DNA of 64,000 nucleotides from Phycisphaerales bacterium (GCA_019744815.1 JAIEUA010000008.1:62001-126000), one strand, 5' to 3'. Numbered from the stretch's first letter, positions 1 through 8,850 are shown. The notes: generated from the letters alone by a model not told the origin. Translations and numbers: made by a program.

Positions 1-592
1 CGCCCAGACCGCTGGTGTTGATCTGGATGCCGTTGATGTAGAAGCGGACCACGCCGAGGCCGTAGTCAGCCTCGACAGCGACCTGGTTGTACGCATTGCC
101 GACCACGGTGCCAGCGCCGAGCGTGCCAGCGCTACCGGCCGAGTTCAGCACGGTCACCGCGCCGTCGTTGCGGACGCGGATGCCGCCGATGCGGCCGCCG
201 GTAGCGAAGTCATACAGGTCGACGCCGCCCGAGCTCTGACGGTTCACCGCTGCGGTCGTCTGGTTCAGCACCGCGGTGTAGACCGAGGCGCGGATGATGT
301 TGTTCGGACCGGTGACGGTCGGGATCGAGTCATCCCGGTAATGCCAGTTCGAGCCCGAGGAGGTCTGCGCCGCCGTGTTCACGAACACGAACTGCGAGCC
401 GGTGAGCGCGAAGCCCGGGGTGTTGCCGACCTGGAACAGGTTCGCCGGCGTGGACGCCGACAGGAACCCGCCCTGCCCGTTCAGGTTGCCCGTCACGAAG
501 CCGGGAGCTTCGAACGACGACGAGAAAATGGTGGCGGCCGACGCGCTGGCGCCGACGGCCGCGATCAACGCGGCTGCAATCAGATTCTTCAT
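1..592 (-). CDS. secreted protein, partial (C-terminus outside window)
   Basis: Open frame from ATG at 592 running off the left edge, about 197 residues visible. The N-terminus (MKNLIAAALIAAVGASASAA) is a clear signal peptide, and GAAGGAGAG-like bases (AAGGAGAG on the minus strand) lie just upstream as a ribosome binding site. The visible part contains FEAPGFVTGNLNGQGGF, a pattern seen in LamG/concanavalin-like planctomycete surface proteins, then a Gly/Asn/Val-rich beta-type sequence. It probably ends in a PEP-CTERM or dockerin-like sorting tail like other exported proteins here, but that part is not in the window. Function unknown. Confidence 0.75.
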   Translation of the reverse strand, partial: MKNLIAAALIAAVGASASAATIFSSSFEAPGFVTGNLNGQGGFLSASTPANLFQVGNTPGFALTGSQFVFVNTAAQTSSGSNWHYRDDSIPTVTGPNNIIRASVYTAVLNQTTAAVNRQSSGGVDLYDFATGGRIGGIRVRNDGAVTVLNSAGSAGTLGAGTVVGNAYNQVAVEADYGLGVVRFYINGIQINTSGLG

Positions 593-852
593 GATGCCTC
601 TCTCCTTCAAACAAAAAGTCCATGCACACCCCGCGAGTTCCCGCGGAACTCGCTGCCAAGGTGCTGACTCGATGAAGGAGAACGGCTTGCTTCGTTCAAT
701 CGCCACGCGTCGGAAAACACGCGGCACAAAGCAGGTCTTGTCCCTCTCGCTCCATCAAATCGCGTGACAAGTGTACCGTCTCGGGGGACTTGCGGATACA
801 AGAAAATCTCATTCAGATGATTATCGGACGATACAAGGAGCCCGACTCGCCT

Positions 853-1584
853 TCAGGTCTTGTACAGCTTGTGGGATTCGACAAACCGCCGCACCGAAGC
901 GTTCAGGATGCCGCCAAGCTCCGCATCCGCCTTGGCATCGGCAGGGGGGCTTCGCAGCAGCTCCCGGGCACGCGTCGCGCTCGCCTCGACGGGCTCGACC
1001 TCGACGATCGATCGAAGCAATCCGGCACGCTCCTCCGGTGACCACGCGGGCACCTCGTCGAGCCTCTGGGCCAGGTCCGCCCGGGCGGCCGACACCCCGC
1101 CGCGGAGCATCAGCAAAGGCGGGGCGAGCTTCACGATCTCCCGCGGCTCGCGCCACCGGTGCAGCGCCTGGGCCTGGTCCGCGCCGATCAGCAGCCGCAG
1201 CGAGAGCTCCGGCCTAGCCGCGTGCAAGCGTCGCAGCGTGTCGACGGTGTACGTCGGTTCGCCCGACGCCCGGTCGACCTCGTCGGTCCACACCGCCGCT
1301 CGGTCCACGCCCTCCAGCGCGAGTCTCAGCATCGCGACGCGGTCCGCGTCGGAGGCGATCGGGTTGTGTGCTTTGTGCGGGCTGCGCGCGGCGGGCACGT
1401 ACAGCAGCCACGCCCCTTCCAGCCCTGCCCCTTCCAGCCGAGCCCCACCCAGTCCTGCCAGCTCGCGTGCTTGGAGCGCCGGCGTGATATGCCCCACATG
1501 CGGCGGATCGAACGTCCCGCCGAACACGATCGCGTCACGGACGCCCGCCGGAATCGGCACGGGTGTGATGGGCGGCTCCGCCAT
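853..1584 (-). CDS. nadD: nicotinate-nucleotide adenylyltransferase
   Basis: 243 residues, normal to slightly long for NadD. The enzyme adenylates nicotinate mononucleotide to deamido-NAD in NAD biosynthesis, in the cytoplasm. The nucleotidyltransferase signature FGGTFDPPHVGH sits near residues 21-32 and the C-terminal SATRARELL corresponds to the family's second motif (ISSTxIR-like). A Gly/Leu-rich insertion (GLGGARLEGAGLEGAW, about residues 44-59) extends the loop after the first helix and is unusual. The gene lies 33 nt downstream of a small membrane protein gene on the same strand, so the two may be cotranscribed. Confidence 0.9.
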   Translation of the reverse strand: MAEPPITPVPIPAGVRDAIVFGGTFDPPHVGHITPALQARELAGLGGARLEGAGLEGAWLLYVPAARSPHKAHNPIASDADRVAMLRLALEGVDRAAVWTDEVDRASGEPTYTVDTLRRLHAARPELSLRLLIGADQAQALHRWREPREIVKLAPPLLMLRGGVSAARADLAQRLDEVPAWSPEERAGLLRSIVEVEPVEASATRARELLRSPPADAKADAELGGILNASVRRFVESHKLYKT

Positions 1585-1617
1585 GTTTCAACAGTAGCGA
1601 CCGCCCCGCGCGGGTTG

Positions 1618-1986
1618 TCACTCGCGCCCGCCCGTCAGCTCGTCGATGGCTTCGTCCGGCCCCGCCGCGTGCAATGAGTCGATGCGGAGTGACGGAAACC
1701 GCGACGCCAGATCGTCCTGGCGCAGCCCTGCCGCCAGCACCTTGCCGCTGCGGTCCAAGACCGTGTACACCGGCTCGCCGCGGCTGGAGTCCACCCGAAC
1801 GACATGGTCCGCACCGATCAGCGTCACCAAAGTCTTCCCCGCCGCGGCGGTCTCGCGAGCCCCCAGCGTGGCGGTTTTTGCGCTGGCGCTGGAAGCGGAC
1901 AGAGAGCGACCCAGCGCGACCACCACGACAAACGCGGCGGTGAGCCCGATCCATTCCTGCGTCGACAGGGGCCTGATGGTTGACAT
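1618..1986 (-). CDS. hypothetical single-pass membrane protein
   Basis: 122 residues. One hydrophobic helix near residues 12-26 (WIGLTAAFVVVVALG) anchors the protein; the remainder (VTLIGADHVVRVDSSRGEPVYTV...) looks like a small beta-rich soluble domain ending in DEAIDELTGG. No family recognised. It starts at an ATG (1986) and ends 33 nt before nadD on the same strand, so it probably heads that transcript. The last part of the domain (VLDRSGKVLAAGL) resembles a short repeated beta hairpin, but no function can be assigned. Confidence 0.6.
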   Translation of the reverse strand: MSTIRPLSTQEWIGLTAAFVVVVALGRSLSASSASAKTATLGARETAAAGKTLVTLIGADHVVRVDSSRGEPVYTVLDRSGKVLAAGLRQDDLASRFPSLRIDSLHAAGPDEAIDELTGGRE

Positions 1987-2162
1987 TCAACTCACATCGG
2001 CCACGCCATTGTCGAGATGCAACGCTGCAAAGCGGTTCGCACAAATCTTGACGATCGTGTTCTCAGCCTGAGCAGAACTACCAAGAACCGGCTGGCCCGC
2101 GTGGCGTTGCGTCCGACATTCCCCGCAGAACTCGCCTATATTCACCCCGCAGAGTTGCCCAA

Positions 2163-2237
2163 GGCCCCGTCGTCTAGCCTGGTCTAGGACACATCCCTTT
2201 CACGGATGCGACATGGGTTCGAATCCCATCGGGGTCA
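2163..2237 (+). tRNA. tRNA-Glu (TTC anticodon)
   Basis: A full cloverleaf can be drawn. The acceptor stem GGCCCCG pairs with CGGGGTC (one G-T pair), discriminator A at 2237. The anticodon stem CATCC/GGATG encloses the 7-nt loop CTTTCAC with anticodon TTC. The T arm ATGGG-TTCGAAT-CCCAT is canonical. CCA is not encoded. A small GAGGCC/GGCCTC hairpin follows at 2246-2262 without a T-run. Confidence 0.95.
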
Positions 2238-2495
2238 TTTCTGAAGAGGCCTAAGGGGCCTCGGCGGCAGGTCGATCGCCGCTTGTCGGACCTGCCCGAC
2301 GCTCTCGGATCTCACTGGTGTGCTGCGGTCGATCGGGTCCTGTCCATCGGTGCCCGCCCGTGGGCTGCCGTCCAGGATTTCGATCCGCCCTGGTCGTGCG
2401 GCTGCCCTTCCTCGAAAACGCCATCAAGGCTCCTGTTAGTGCGTGCTATCATGTAGCCACGCGTCTGTCAGAGCGCGGCACTTGGGAGCCTGCCT

Positions 2496-2879
2496 ATGTC
2501 GTCTCGGTCGATCTCACCTGTCGTTGTCCTGTCGCTCGCCTCGTCGCTCGCCGTGGCACTCACCGGCTGCACCGTGGGATACACCGCCGACGTCCGCAAC
2601 GACACCGCTCAGCCCGTGGTCGCGTATCTCGTCCGCGGCGATTCCAGCGGCCAGTCCAACGCCCTCGCCCTGCAACGCATCGCACCCAACAGCCGAGGCG
2701 AAGTCTCCCGCTACAACGTGCCCGACGGCTGGAAGGTCTTCCTCCAGGTCGACGCCCAGGCCAACCCCGGCTATCCGGCGCAGCTCGACATGTACCCCGG
2801 CCTCACCGTCGTTCGCGTCACCCAGGACGGGAACCTGCCCACCGGCAAGATCCACCTGGAACGCATCTCGCGCGACTGA
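2496..2879 (+). CDS. small lipoprotein
   Basis: 127 residues. The N-terminus is a lipoprotein signal peptide ending in the lipobox LTGC (Cys about residue 25). The mature part is a roughly 100-residue beta-rich domain (YTADVRNDTAQPVVAYLV ... GEVSRYNVPDGWKVFLQVDA) similar in feel to small planctomycete lipoproteins of unknown role. It stands alone between tRNA-Glu and a convergent gene, with a strong hairpin downstream. No function assigned. Confidence 0.75.
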   Translation: MSSRSISPVVVLSLASSLAVALTGCTVGYTADVRNDTAQPVVAYLVRGDSSGQSNALALQRIAPNSRGEVSRYNVPDGWKVFLQVDAQANPGYPAQLDMYPGLTVVRVTQDGNLPTGKIHLERISRD

Positions 2880-2906
2880 GTCCGATCTCCTCGGTTCCTT
2901 GCACAG

Positions 2907-2941
2907 AAAAAACACCCACGGGAGCGAGCCTCCCGTGGGTG
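2907..2941 (-). terminator. rho-independent terminator, possibly bidirectional
   Basis: A perfect 12-bp stem, CACCCACGGGAG (2913-2924) with CTCCCGTGGGTG (2930-2941), loop CGAGC. Six A residues at 2907-2912 become a T-run on the minus strand, so it should end the FG-GAP gene transcript. It sits between two convergent genes and may also slow the lipoprotein transcript. Confidence 0.85.
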
Positions 2942-2977
2942 CTGTCGTTGCGATCTTTCCGAGCACGGTCGCACGCA

Positions 2978-4753
2978 TCAAGGGCAGACGAGGCCCGAGT
3001 ACGCCTGCGCGAACCGGATGAAGTCCGCGTCGTTCACGACGCCGTCCGAGTTGAGATCGGCCGGGCAATCGGCGGGTTGGCCGGTGTCCGAGCAGAGCAG
3101 CAGGTTGTACGACGCCGCGAACAGGACGAAGTCCGCGTCGTCCACCGCGCGGTCCGCATCCAGGTCCGCGAGGCACAATGCGTTGGGTGACAGATCGATG
3201 ATCGTGTCCGCGGCGAAGGGGCCGGTGAAGACCTGCGTCCGCGATGCGACCGAACCCCGGCGGGGCCAGAGGACCTCGATGCGATCGATCGCGGTCGAGG
3301 CCCCGAGGCCAAAGTGCAGCCGCGGGTCTTCCGTCGCGCTGTAGCTCGAGCCGGCGATGTTCTGGCGGACCTGGGTGACGCCGTTGCTGGTGAGGCGGAC
3401 GACCGCGCCGATGGCGCTGCGGTTCACGCCGCTGGTGTTGTCGTTCACACGAAGCCGGACCTTGGCCCAGTGGCCCGCGCCCGGAAGGGTGCCGGAGCGG
3501 TTGTGGTAGAGGCTGACGAACTGACCGACGTTGACGGCCGCGATGTCCTCGAAGCCGTCGTTATCGAAGTCGAACTTGGCGGAGTACTGCGTGGGGCGGG
3601 CGGTGATGTTGAGGGCGGAGCGGGCGTCGGTCCAGGTGATCTGCCCGTTGGCGTTGCGGCCGTTGTTCTTCTGGATGAAGTCCACGTTCGCGCGACCGGC
3701 CGATCCGGCCTGGTAATTGTCGAGGTTGGTGTCGTTGTCGGCGTCGAGCCAGGTCGTGCCCCAGCCGAAGAACGTGGTGAAGGGCGTGGTCTGCTGGAAG
3801 CCGTTGTTGTTCCCGCGGTAGTAGGTGCCGACGACGGCGTCGGTGATCGAGAGATCGAAGTTGCCGTCACGGTCGTAGTCGCCGATGGCGATCCCCATCG
3901 GCGCGGGACCCACGAACGTGAAGCCCGACTCCTGCGTCGCGTCGATGAAGCGGCGTCCGCCGTTGCCATCGGAGACGTTCTTGAGCGTCAGCGGCACGGT
4001 GTTGTTCAGTGGCACGAGCGCGTCCTCCCAGCCGTCGTGGTCGTAATCGACCCAGGCGTGGGCGTAGGTGGTTCCGGAGAAATCGTTCACCGGGAGCAGG
4101 TTTTTGCGCTGGGTGAAGGTGCCGTCGCCGTTGTTCTTGAGAAGGAGCAGAGCCTTGTTGCCGCCCAGACCGCTGCTGACGATGAGCAGGTCGGCCCAGC
4201 CGTCGTGGTCGAAGTCCGCGGCGGAGGCGCAGAGCGGGTTGGTGTCACCCTGGCGCGCGTTGCTGGCGATGCTGACGTTGCTGAACGTGCCGTTGGCGTT
4301 GTTGCGATAGAGCACGCCGCTGGTGGAGCCGGGACCGACGCCGACCTGATAGATGTCGTCCCAGCCGTCGTTGTTGAAGTCGAAGACCACGACGCCGCCG
4401 AACCCGCGGTTCGTGCCGTCGAGGTCGTTGACGCCGCTGGAGGCGGAGACATCCTGGAACGTGCGCCCACCGGGCACGGCGGCGCTCGGGACGTTCCGAA
4501 AGAGGCGGTTGGGCAAACCGGGCCCATCGGCGATGAAGAGGTCGTAGAAGCCGTCGCGATCGAAGTCGATGACGCCGAAGGAGCCGCGGATGTTGCCGAA
4601 CGTGATCTGTCCCGCCGCGGCGCGATCCACGAACTGGATGCCGCCGACCGAAACCTGAGCGACGGCGGCCGAGCAGAGTCCCGCGGCGGCGAGCAGGGCC
4701 AAGGCTTGGACGCGGGTGTGGGCGCGGAGTGACAGCGATGAACGAACGTTCAC
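2978..4753 (-). CDS. secreted FG-GAP/ASPIC repeat protein with dockerin-like C-terminus
   Basis: I place the start at the GTG at 4753 (591 residues) because the sequence then begins with a signal peptide ending near SAAVAQ; an upstream open extension lacks plausible coding character. The body has repeated FG-GAP/VCBS calcium-binding blades (DFDRDGFYDLF, DFNNDGWDDIY, DFDHDGWADLL, DYDHDGWEDAL, DYDRDGNFDLS), so it should form an extracellular beta-propeller. It is followed by an ASPIC/UnbV-like segment (VRLTSNGVTQVRQ) and then two dockerin-like repeats (DLDADRAVDDADFVLFAASYN and a second copy, split here by Cys residues), ending LVCP. The tail is shared with three other proteins in this window. 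Ligand unknown. Confidence 0.85.
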   Translation of the reverse strand: MNVRSSLSLRAHTRVQALALLAAAGLCSAAVAQVSVGGIQFVDRAAAGQITFGNIRGSFGVIDFDRDGFYDLFIADGPGLPNRLFRNVPSAAVPGGRTFQDVSASSGVNDLDGTNRGFGGVVVFDFNNDGWDDIYQVGVGPGSTSGVLYRNNANGTFSNVSIASNARQGDTNPLCASAADFDHDGWADLLIVSSGLGGNKALLLLKNNGDGTFTQRKNLLPVNDFSGTTYAHAWVDYDHDGWEDALVPLNNTVPLTLKNVSDGNGGRRFIDATQESGFTFVGPAPMGIAIGDYDRDGNFDLSITDAVVGTYYRGNNNGFQQTTPFTTFFGWGTTWLDADNDTNLDNYQAGSAGRANVDFIQKNNGRNANGQITWTDARSALNITARPTQYSAKFDFDNDGFEDIAAVNVGQFVSLYHNRSGTLPGAGHWAKVRLRVNDNTSGVNRSAIGAVVRLTSNGVTQVRQNIAGSSYSATEDPRLHFGLGASTAIDRIEVLWPRRGSVASRTQVFTGPFAADTIIDLSPNALCLADLDADRAVDDADFVLFAASYNLLLCSDTGQPADCPADLNSDGVVNDADFIRFAQAYSGLVCP

Positions 4754-4920
4754 GGGACATCTCACGGTCTGGAGAGGAGTGACATCCGCGGCGATCGGCC
4801 AGACCCGACGCGGGGACACCACTGAGATGCCGCGCGGAGATGGGCGTGACCGGAGGCGACTCGGCGTGGTCGGGCCCGACAGGGCACACGCATCGGGTTC
4901 CTCTGAACAACGCGATGGCG

Positions 4921-6051
4921 TTACGACGTGCGGCCCTGGTGCCGCCGGGCGGCGTCCAGCAGCTGCCGCATCGTCGGCACGCGTGCGCCGGTGCGGGCGT
5001 TCGCGGCACCGATCTCGAACGCGAGACTCCACTGCTCCGCCAGCGTGCGCAGCCCACGCCACAAGCTCCACGACGGGTCGTAGATGTTGGTGGACTCGCT
5101 CAGCACGCCGTTGAGCTCGACGATCTGGAAACCTTCGCCGCGAGCGAAGGCCTGTTCATCGGAGTAGCGGACGTCGAAGCGTCCGAAGTAGAAGCCGTTG
5201 TACGCCTTCGCGATCTCGTCGAAGCGGCGCTCGAGCGCGTCGGTGCGCAGCGCTCCGCCATCGAGGAACATCGTGCCGCGGCAGTGGTTGCCGGCGATGC
5301 TCAGGAGCACGCGCTCGCCCTCCGCGGGGACGCGATCGGCGTCGGGCCCGAGTTGTTCCAGCAGCGCGCCGGACTGCAGCCGCAGGCGGCGATCGTTCCA
5401 CACCAGCGTTCCCAGCGACGAGCGCCCGTCGCCGGTGACACGCGGCTGGCGCTTGTCGGTGATCGAGAAGATCCGCCCACAGGGCTCGCCGGGCACGCGC
5501 ACATAAAAGACGCCCGCCTCGAACGGGCCTGGGTGATAGGGCTGCACAAGCACGCGCCCGGGCACGCGGAGGAGGTACGCCGCGGCCTCGCTGGTGGTGC
5601 GGATGAGCCGCACATCGGTGCCGCGCTCGCCCACATCGGGCTTGCACACCACCGGCAGGTTCCAGCCGCGACTGCGGAGCACGCGATCCAGCGCCGCGGC
5701 CCGCTCGCTGGCGGTGCCGGGCTCGATCACGTCCGTGGGAATGATCCACTCCTGCGGTAGGGCACGGAGAATGTCGAGCTTGGACTCACCGACAAACCCG
5801 CCCAGAGGCATGCCCGGGTTGGCGGCGGCAAAGACCGTCGCGCTGCGGTGCCGCAGCGCGAGCCGCACGAAGCGCGGGATCAAGAGCGCGTACACCAGCC
5901 ACGCCGGCCAGAACTCCCAGCGCGACCAGCGCTCCACTTGCACGGCCAGGCGCTGCAGCAGCGTGGGCGCCGGATTCGCATCGCTCCACGCCGGAGCAGC
6001 GACAAACGAGCCGCGGTTCATTTCGGTGGGCAGGGTGGGCAGCGAGCTCAC
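4921..6051 (-). CDS. membrane-associated ATP-grasp domain protein
   Basis: 376 residues. A hydrophobic segment (FWPAWLVYALLIPRFVRLAL, about residues 47-66) suggests membrane association near the N-terminus. The following domain has ATP-grasp features: LPVVCKPDVGERGTDVRLI (nucleotide-binding lysine and glycine-rich loop), RVLVQPYHPG, and a metal-binding FQIVELNGV near the end. ATP-grasp enzymes join a carboxylate to an amine or thiol via an acyl phosphate; the substrate here is not evident. The GTG start (6049-6051) overlaps the upstream NRDE gene stop by 4 nt (GTGA), so translation is probably coupled. A second possible start is the ATG ten codons in (MNRGSF). Confidence 0.75.
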   Translation of the reverse strand: MSSLPTLPTEMNRGSFVAAPAWSDANPAPTLLQRLAVQVERWSRWEFWPAWLVYALLIPRFVRLALRHRSATVFAAANPGMPLGGFVGESKLDILRALPQEWIIPTDVIEPGTASERAAALDRVLRSRGWNLPVVCKPDVGERGTDVRLIRTTSEAAAYLLRVPGRVLVQPYHPGPFEAGVFYVRVPGEPCGRIFSITDKRQPRVTGDGRSSLGTLVWNDRRLRLQSGALLEQLGPDADRVPAEGERVLLSIAGNHCRGTMFLDGGALRTDALERRFDEIAKAYNGFYFGRFDVRYSDEQAFARGEGFQIVELNGVLSESTNIYDPSWSLWRGLRTLAEQWSLAFEIGAANARTGARVPTMRQLLDAARRHQGRTS

Positions 6052-6896
6052 GCGATCGAGCCTTGCGCGAGCCGCGCGGGAATGGCGGACGCACGCATCG
6101 GGAGCCCGCGGTGGGCCTCGGCGTGGGCGTCACGCCCGGCCATCGGAACGATCGCGTCGATCTCGTGCAACGCGCGGTAGGTCAGTCGCACGGAATCGCC
6201 GAACACCTCAACGACGGTGCGGCTGACGGTGCGGGCGTCGGCACGCGACATCTCCACGCTCACGTGCCGACGCTCGGGCCAGCGGTGCGCATGGAACTCG
6301 TCCTGACGATCGACGATGTCGCACCCGCCGCGGGCGAGCGCCGACCCCATCATCGATTGAAAGAGCTCACGCCGCGGGGTCTCGACGACGTGATCGCCCA
6401 GGCCCGAAGAAGTCACCATCATCGGGCCGTCGAAGCGGCGGAGCGTCTGCACGGTGGTGGTGACGCCGTCGCCCAGAACCACGGCGTGGCGCTCGCGCTC
6501 GATGGCCACGAGGCGGAACGGCGGGTACTGACTGGCGTCGATGTCGGCGGCCCGGGCGAGGGCCTCGGTCACGCTCTCGCACGACAGCAGCGACGGCACG
6601 ATGTCGCCGCGGCTGCGGAGGCCGGGCCGCGTGATGAACTTGTGGATCGGGTTGCAGTTGAGGACCGCGAGCACCAGCCCGGCGGTGTTGACGCCGATCC
6701 ATGTGCCGCGGGAGGCGGGATCAACCGGGAAGATCGCGTCGGTGCCGCCGGCGCGGCAGACGCGAGGGGGCAGCGCCTCGGCCCGCGTGCGTTGCTCGTC
6801 GCGGTTGACGACCACGCGGAACTGCGGCCGTTCTGGCCCCGTTCGCTCGAGTCCCGATCGCGCGGTCTCGGGATGCACCGCGGTCAGTGTGCACAT
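6048..6896 (-). CDS. NRDE family protein (TANGO2-like)
   Basis: 282 residues from the ATG at 6896. This start is chosen over the GTG at 6902 because NRDE/TANGO2 proteins begin Met-Cys-Thr, and Cys2 may act as an Ntn-type nucleophile. The family signature NRDE is present (VVVNRDEQRTRAEAL), followed by WIGVNTAGLVLAVLN, a conserved family block. The reaction is not established for the family. The gene overlaps the DinB gene start-side partner by 13 nt and the ATP-grasp gene by 4 nt, forming a compact three-gene unit on the minus strand. Confidence 0.8.
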   Translation of the reverse strand: MCTLTAVHPETARSGLERTGPERPQFRVVVNRDEQRTRAEALPPRVCRAGGTDAIFPVDPASRGTWIGVNTAGLVLAVLNCNPIHKFITRPGLRSRGDIVPSLLSCESVTEALARAADIDASQYPPFRLVAIERERHAVVLGDGVTTTVQTLRRFDGPMMVTSSGLGDHVVETPRRELFQSMMGSALARGGCDIVDRQDEFHAHRWPERRHVSVEMSRADARTVSRTVVEVFGDSVRLTYRALHEIDAIVPMAGRDAHAEAHRGLPMRASAIPARLAQGSIA

Positions 6897-7501
6897 CGAC
6901 ACGCTCCGGGATTGGCGCTCGCATCAGCGGCGCCCGTGGACTTGTCCTGATGGGCCAGTGTGGACGGCGCGTAGCCGAAGGCCTGCGGCAGCGGCACGCC
7001 CATCGCCACCGCCATGCCCTTGATCGTCGCGTTGTGATGGATCGTGTGCGAGAGCACAAACGCCAGCTCGCGTCCGAGGGTGGATTCCAGTTCCACGGCC
7101 TTGCCATCGCGGGTCGGCATGATCGCCACCCGAAGCGCGGTGGAGGCCGGGAGCAACGCGGCGGCCTCGGCGAGGTGACGCAAACGCCGGATCTCATCGC
7201 GAGCGGCCAGCGGGTCGGACTCGATGACCGTGCCGCGGGCGCGATGGTCGTAGTCGATGAGACCAGCCCCCAGGCCGTCGAGCAGGGCCCGGGCGTGATC
7301 GAGGCAGTGGCGCACGTGCCCGCCGACCGTGCCCTTGAAGAACACATCGTCGGCACGCCGAACGTACTGCTCGGGAGTGAGCTGGGCGACCACGCCGGCC
7401 AGTTCTCGCAGAAGCGCCACCACCGGTTGGGCGACCACGGCGGCGGTTCTCGCCTGGGCCGTGGAACGCAGATCCTCTCGACGCGACGCAAGGGTGGTCA
7501 T
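6884..7501 (-). CDS. DinB-family protein
   Basis: 205 residues from the ATG at 7501, which has a good ribosome binding site (CAGGAG 7 nt upstream). The protein looks like a four-helix DinB/YfiT-fold metal-binding protein: a first His in FKGTVGGHVRHCLDHARALL and a later pair in FVLSHTIHHNATI are placed as the metal ligands of the family. Members include thiol transferases and detoxification enzymes; the substrate here is unknown. It is the first gene of the DinB-NRDE-ATP-grasp set and its end overlaps the NRDE start. Confidence 0.8.
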   Translation of the reverse strand: MTTLASRREDLRSTAQARTAAVVAQPVVALLRELAGVVAQLTPEQYVRRADDVFFKGTVGGHVRHCLDHARALLDGLGAGLIDYDHRARGTVIESDPLAARDEIRRLRHLAEAAALLPASTALRVAIMPTRDGKAVELESTLGRELAFVLSHTIHHNATIKGMAVAMGVPLPQAFGYAPSTLAHQDKSTGAADASANPGACRCAH

Positions 7502-7595
7502 GGGAGACTCCTGGTGCAAACTGCCGGGATACCTCCCTTCCGATGCCGGACAGTTCCGGATGTGGCAGTCTTGATTTTCAGCCGCGGCGCGCATG

Positions 7596-7618
7596 AAAAA
7601 GCCCGGGGGAACCCGGGC
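7596..7618 (-). terminator. rho-independent terminator
   Basis: Stem GCCCGGG (7601-7607) / CCCGGGC (7612-7618), loop GGAA, preceded by AAAAA (7596-7600), which is a T-run on the minus strand. It ends transcription of the tagged secreted protein gene at 7648-8535. Confidence 0.8.
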
Positions 7619-7647
7619 TTCGGGGAGTCGCTGAACACTCAGGCCAC

Positions 7648-8535
7648 TTACGGGCAGAGCAGGTCGTTGTACGCCGAGGCGAAGATCACAAAGTCGGCGT
7701 CGTCCGTCAGGCTGTCGCCGTTGAGGTCGCAGCGGAAGTCGATGAGCTCGTTGTACGAGCCGGCGAAGTCCACGAAGTCGGCGTCATCGACGAAGGCGTC
7801 GCCGTTGAAGTCGGCCGCGCAGCTGGGATCCTGCGTCACCGAGATGTCGTCGATGAACATCTGACCCACGCCCGCGCCGCCGGCGTTCGCACCGCCGAAG
7901 CGGCCGATGGTCACCTTGACGCGCGACGGATAGGGAGGCAGGCCATACGGGGGCGTGCCGTTGTTCACGAAGCAGCCGGTGCCGCACCCGGTGGTGGCGA
8001 GATCCCAGACGGTCTGCTTGATGTCCTTCTTGTTCCAGACGATCTCGGCCTTCTGCCACTGGCCGTTGGTGTCGCCGAAGAGCACGAACTGCTCGTAGGT
8101 GGCGTAGTCCTGATTGAACTGCTTGACGTTCAGCTTGAGATTGCCGTATCCACCCGTGACGGCCTGGTTGGCCGGGGTGAGATACCACACGCTCAGACGC
8201 AGGTTGCCGCCGTGCCAGTTCCAGACCGGGTCATAGAACGGGCGGCCCGGGAGATAGATATTGATCGTGTCGGTAGTCACGCCCAGGTACTGGCCGATGC
8301 CGGGCGGGGGCAGCTGCATGGAGCGTGTGCCGGTGCGAGCGACCGGGGCGGGGAAGCCGCCGTCTCCCAGCGTCCGCACATCGGCGGGCGAGAGAACGTT
8401 GTACCCGAGCACGCCGCCGAAGATGGCGTCGTCATCCTCGAACGACCCGTTGGTGATGGGCATGGGCGTTTGCGCAAGGGCTTGGCCGCAGAACGCGGCG
8501 AGAATTCCGAACGCGGCTAGCTGATGAACCTTCAT
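7648..8535 (-). CDS. secreted carbohydrate-binding-like protein with dockerin-like tail
   Basis: 295 residues from the ATG at 8535, with AAGGAG upstream and a signal peptide ending CGQALAQ. The N-terminal domain starts PITNGSFEDDDA and has alternating beta-type sequence with many Trp/Tyr residues (YDPVWNWHGGNLRLSVWYL), which resembles the jellyroll carbohydrate-binding modules. The C-terminus has two dockerin-like repeats with DDADFVDFAGSYN and DDADFVIFASAYN and ends LLCP. A LacI-type palindrome lies 116 bp upstream (8651-8666), so it is likely coregulated with the GH94 and PF10091 genes. Possible role: capture of a glycan at the cell surface (inference). Confidence 0.8.
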   Translation of the reverse strand: MKVHQLAAFGILAAFCGQALAQTPMPITNGSFEDDDAIFGGVLGYNVLSPADVRTLGDGGFPAPVARTGTRSMQLPPPGIGQYLGVTTDTINIYLPGRPFYDPVWNWHGGNLRLSVWYLTPANQAVTGGYGNLKLNVKQFNQDYATYEQFVLFGDTNGQWQKAEIVWNKKDIKQTVWDLATTGCGTGCFVNNGTPPYGLPPYPSRVKVTIGRFGGANAGGAGVGQMFIDDISVTQDPSCAADFNGDAFVDDADFVDFAGSYNELIDFRCDLNGDSLTDDADFVIFASAYNDLLCP

Positions 8536-8650
8536 ACGCGACTCCTTCTCACGCGGCATGGCCGCGGCGATCGTGACTCGGTCTCTCACGGGTTCGACGA
8601 CGTTGAGCTGCCCGTCAAAGGCCCGGTCGGAGCGGCCCAGAACCGCTCCA

Positions 8651-8666
8651 ATGAAACCGTTTTCAT
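8651..8666. promoter_or_regulatory. LacI-type operator, site A
   Basis: ATGAAACCGTTTTCAT, a palindrome about the central CG with two mismatched positions next to the centre. It lies upstream of the tagged secreted protein gene (start 8535). Four near-identical sites occur in this window, all upstream of genes near the LacI-family gene at 23286. Confidence 0.75.
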
Positions 8667-8705
8667 TCTCTCTCATTTCGCGACCGAATGCAAGCCCAAA
8701 CTCAC

Positions 8706-8727
8706 AAAACCTGTCCCCTCGGACAGG
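8706..8727 (-). terminator. probable terminator of the ABC transporter operon
   Basis: Stem CCTGTCC (8710-8716) / GGACAGG (8721-8727) with a 4-nt loop, and AAAA at 8706-8709 giving a short T-run on the minus strand. It lies 124 bp past the last permease gene. The region 8536-8850 otherwise holds only operator A and no gene. Confidence 0.55.
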
Positions 8728-8850
8728 CTCTTGAGTGTGTCACAACTTCTTGTCTCATGCCAACTTGTGCCGCAGAACAGGCCCGAAACGAGACACGGAA
8801 TAGTTCTCGGACCGACCCCAGCCACTCCGGCGAGGCCCGCGATGGGGTAC

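Noticed and set aside
2246..2262. Hairpin after tRNA-Glu as terminator
   Set aside because: GAGGCC/GGCCTC stem is short and lacks a T-run.
3314..4732. Plus-strand frame opposite the FG-GAP gene, rich in Val/Asp/Glu
   Set aside because: Composition is that of an antisense frame; the minus-strand reading has signal peptide and FG-GAP blades.
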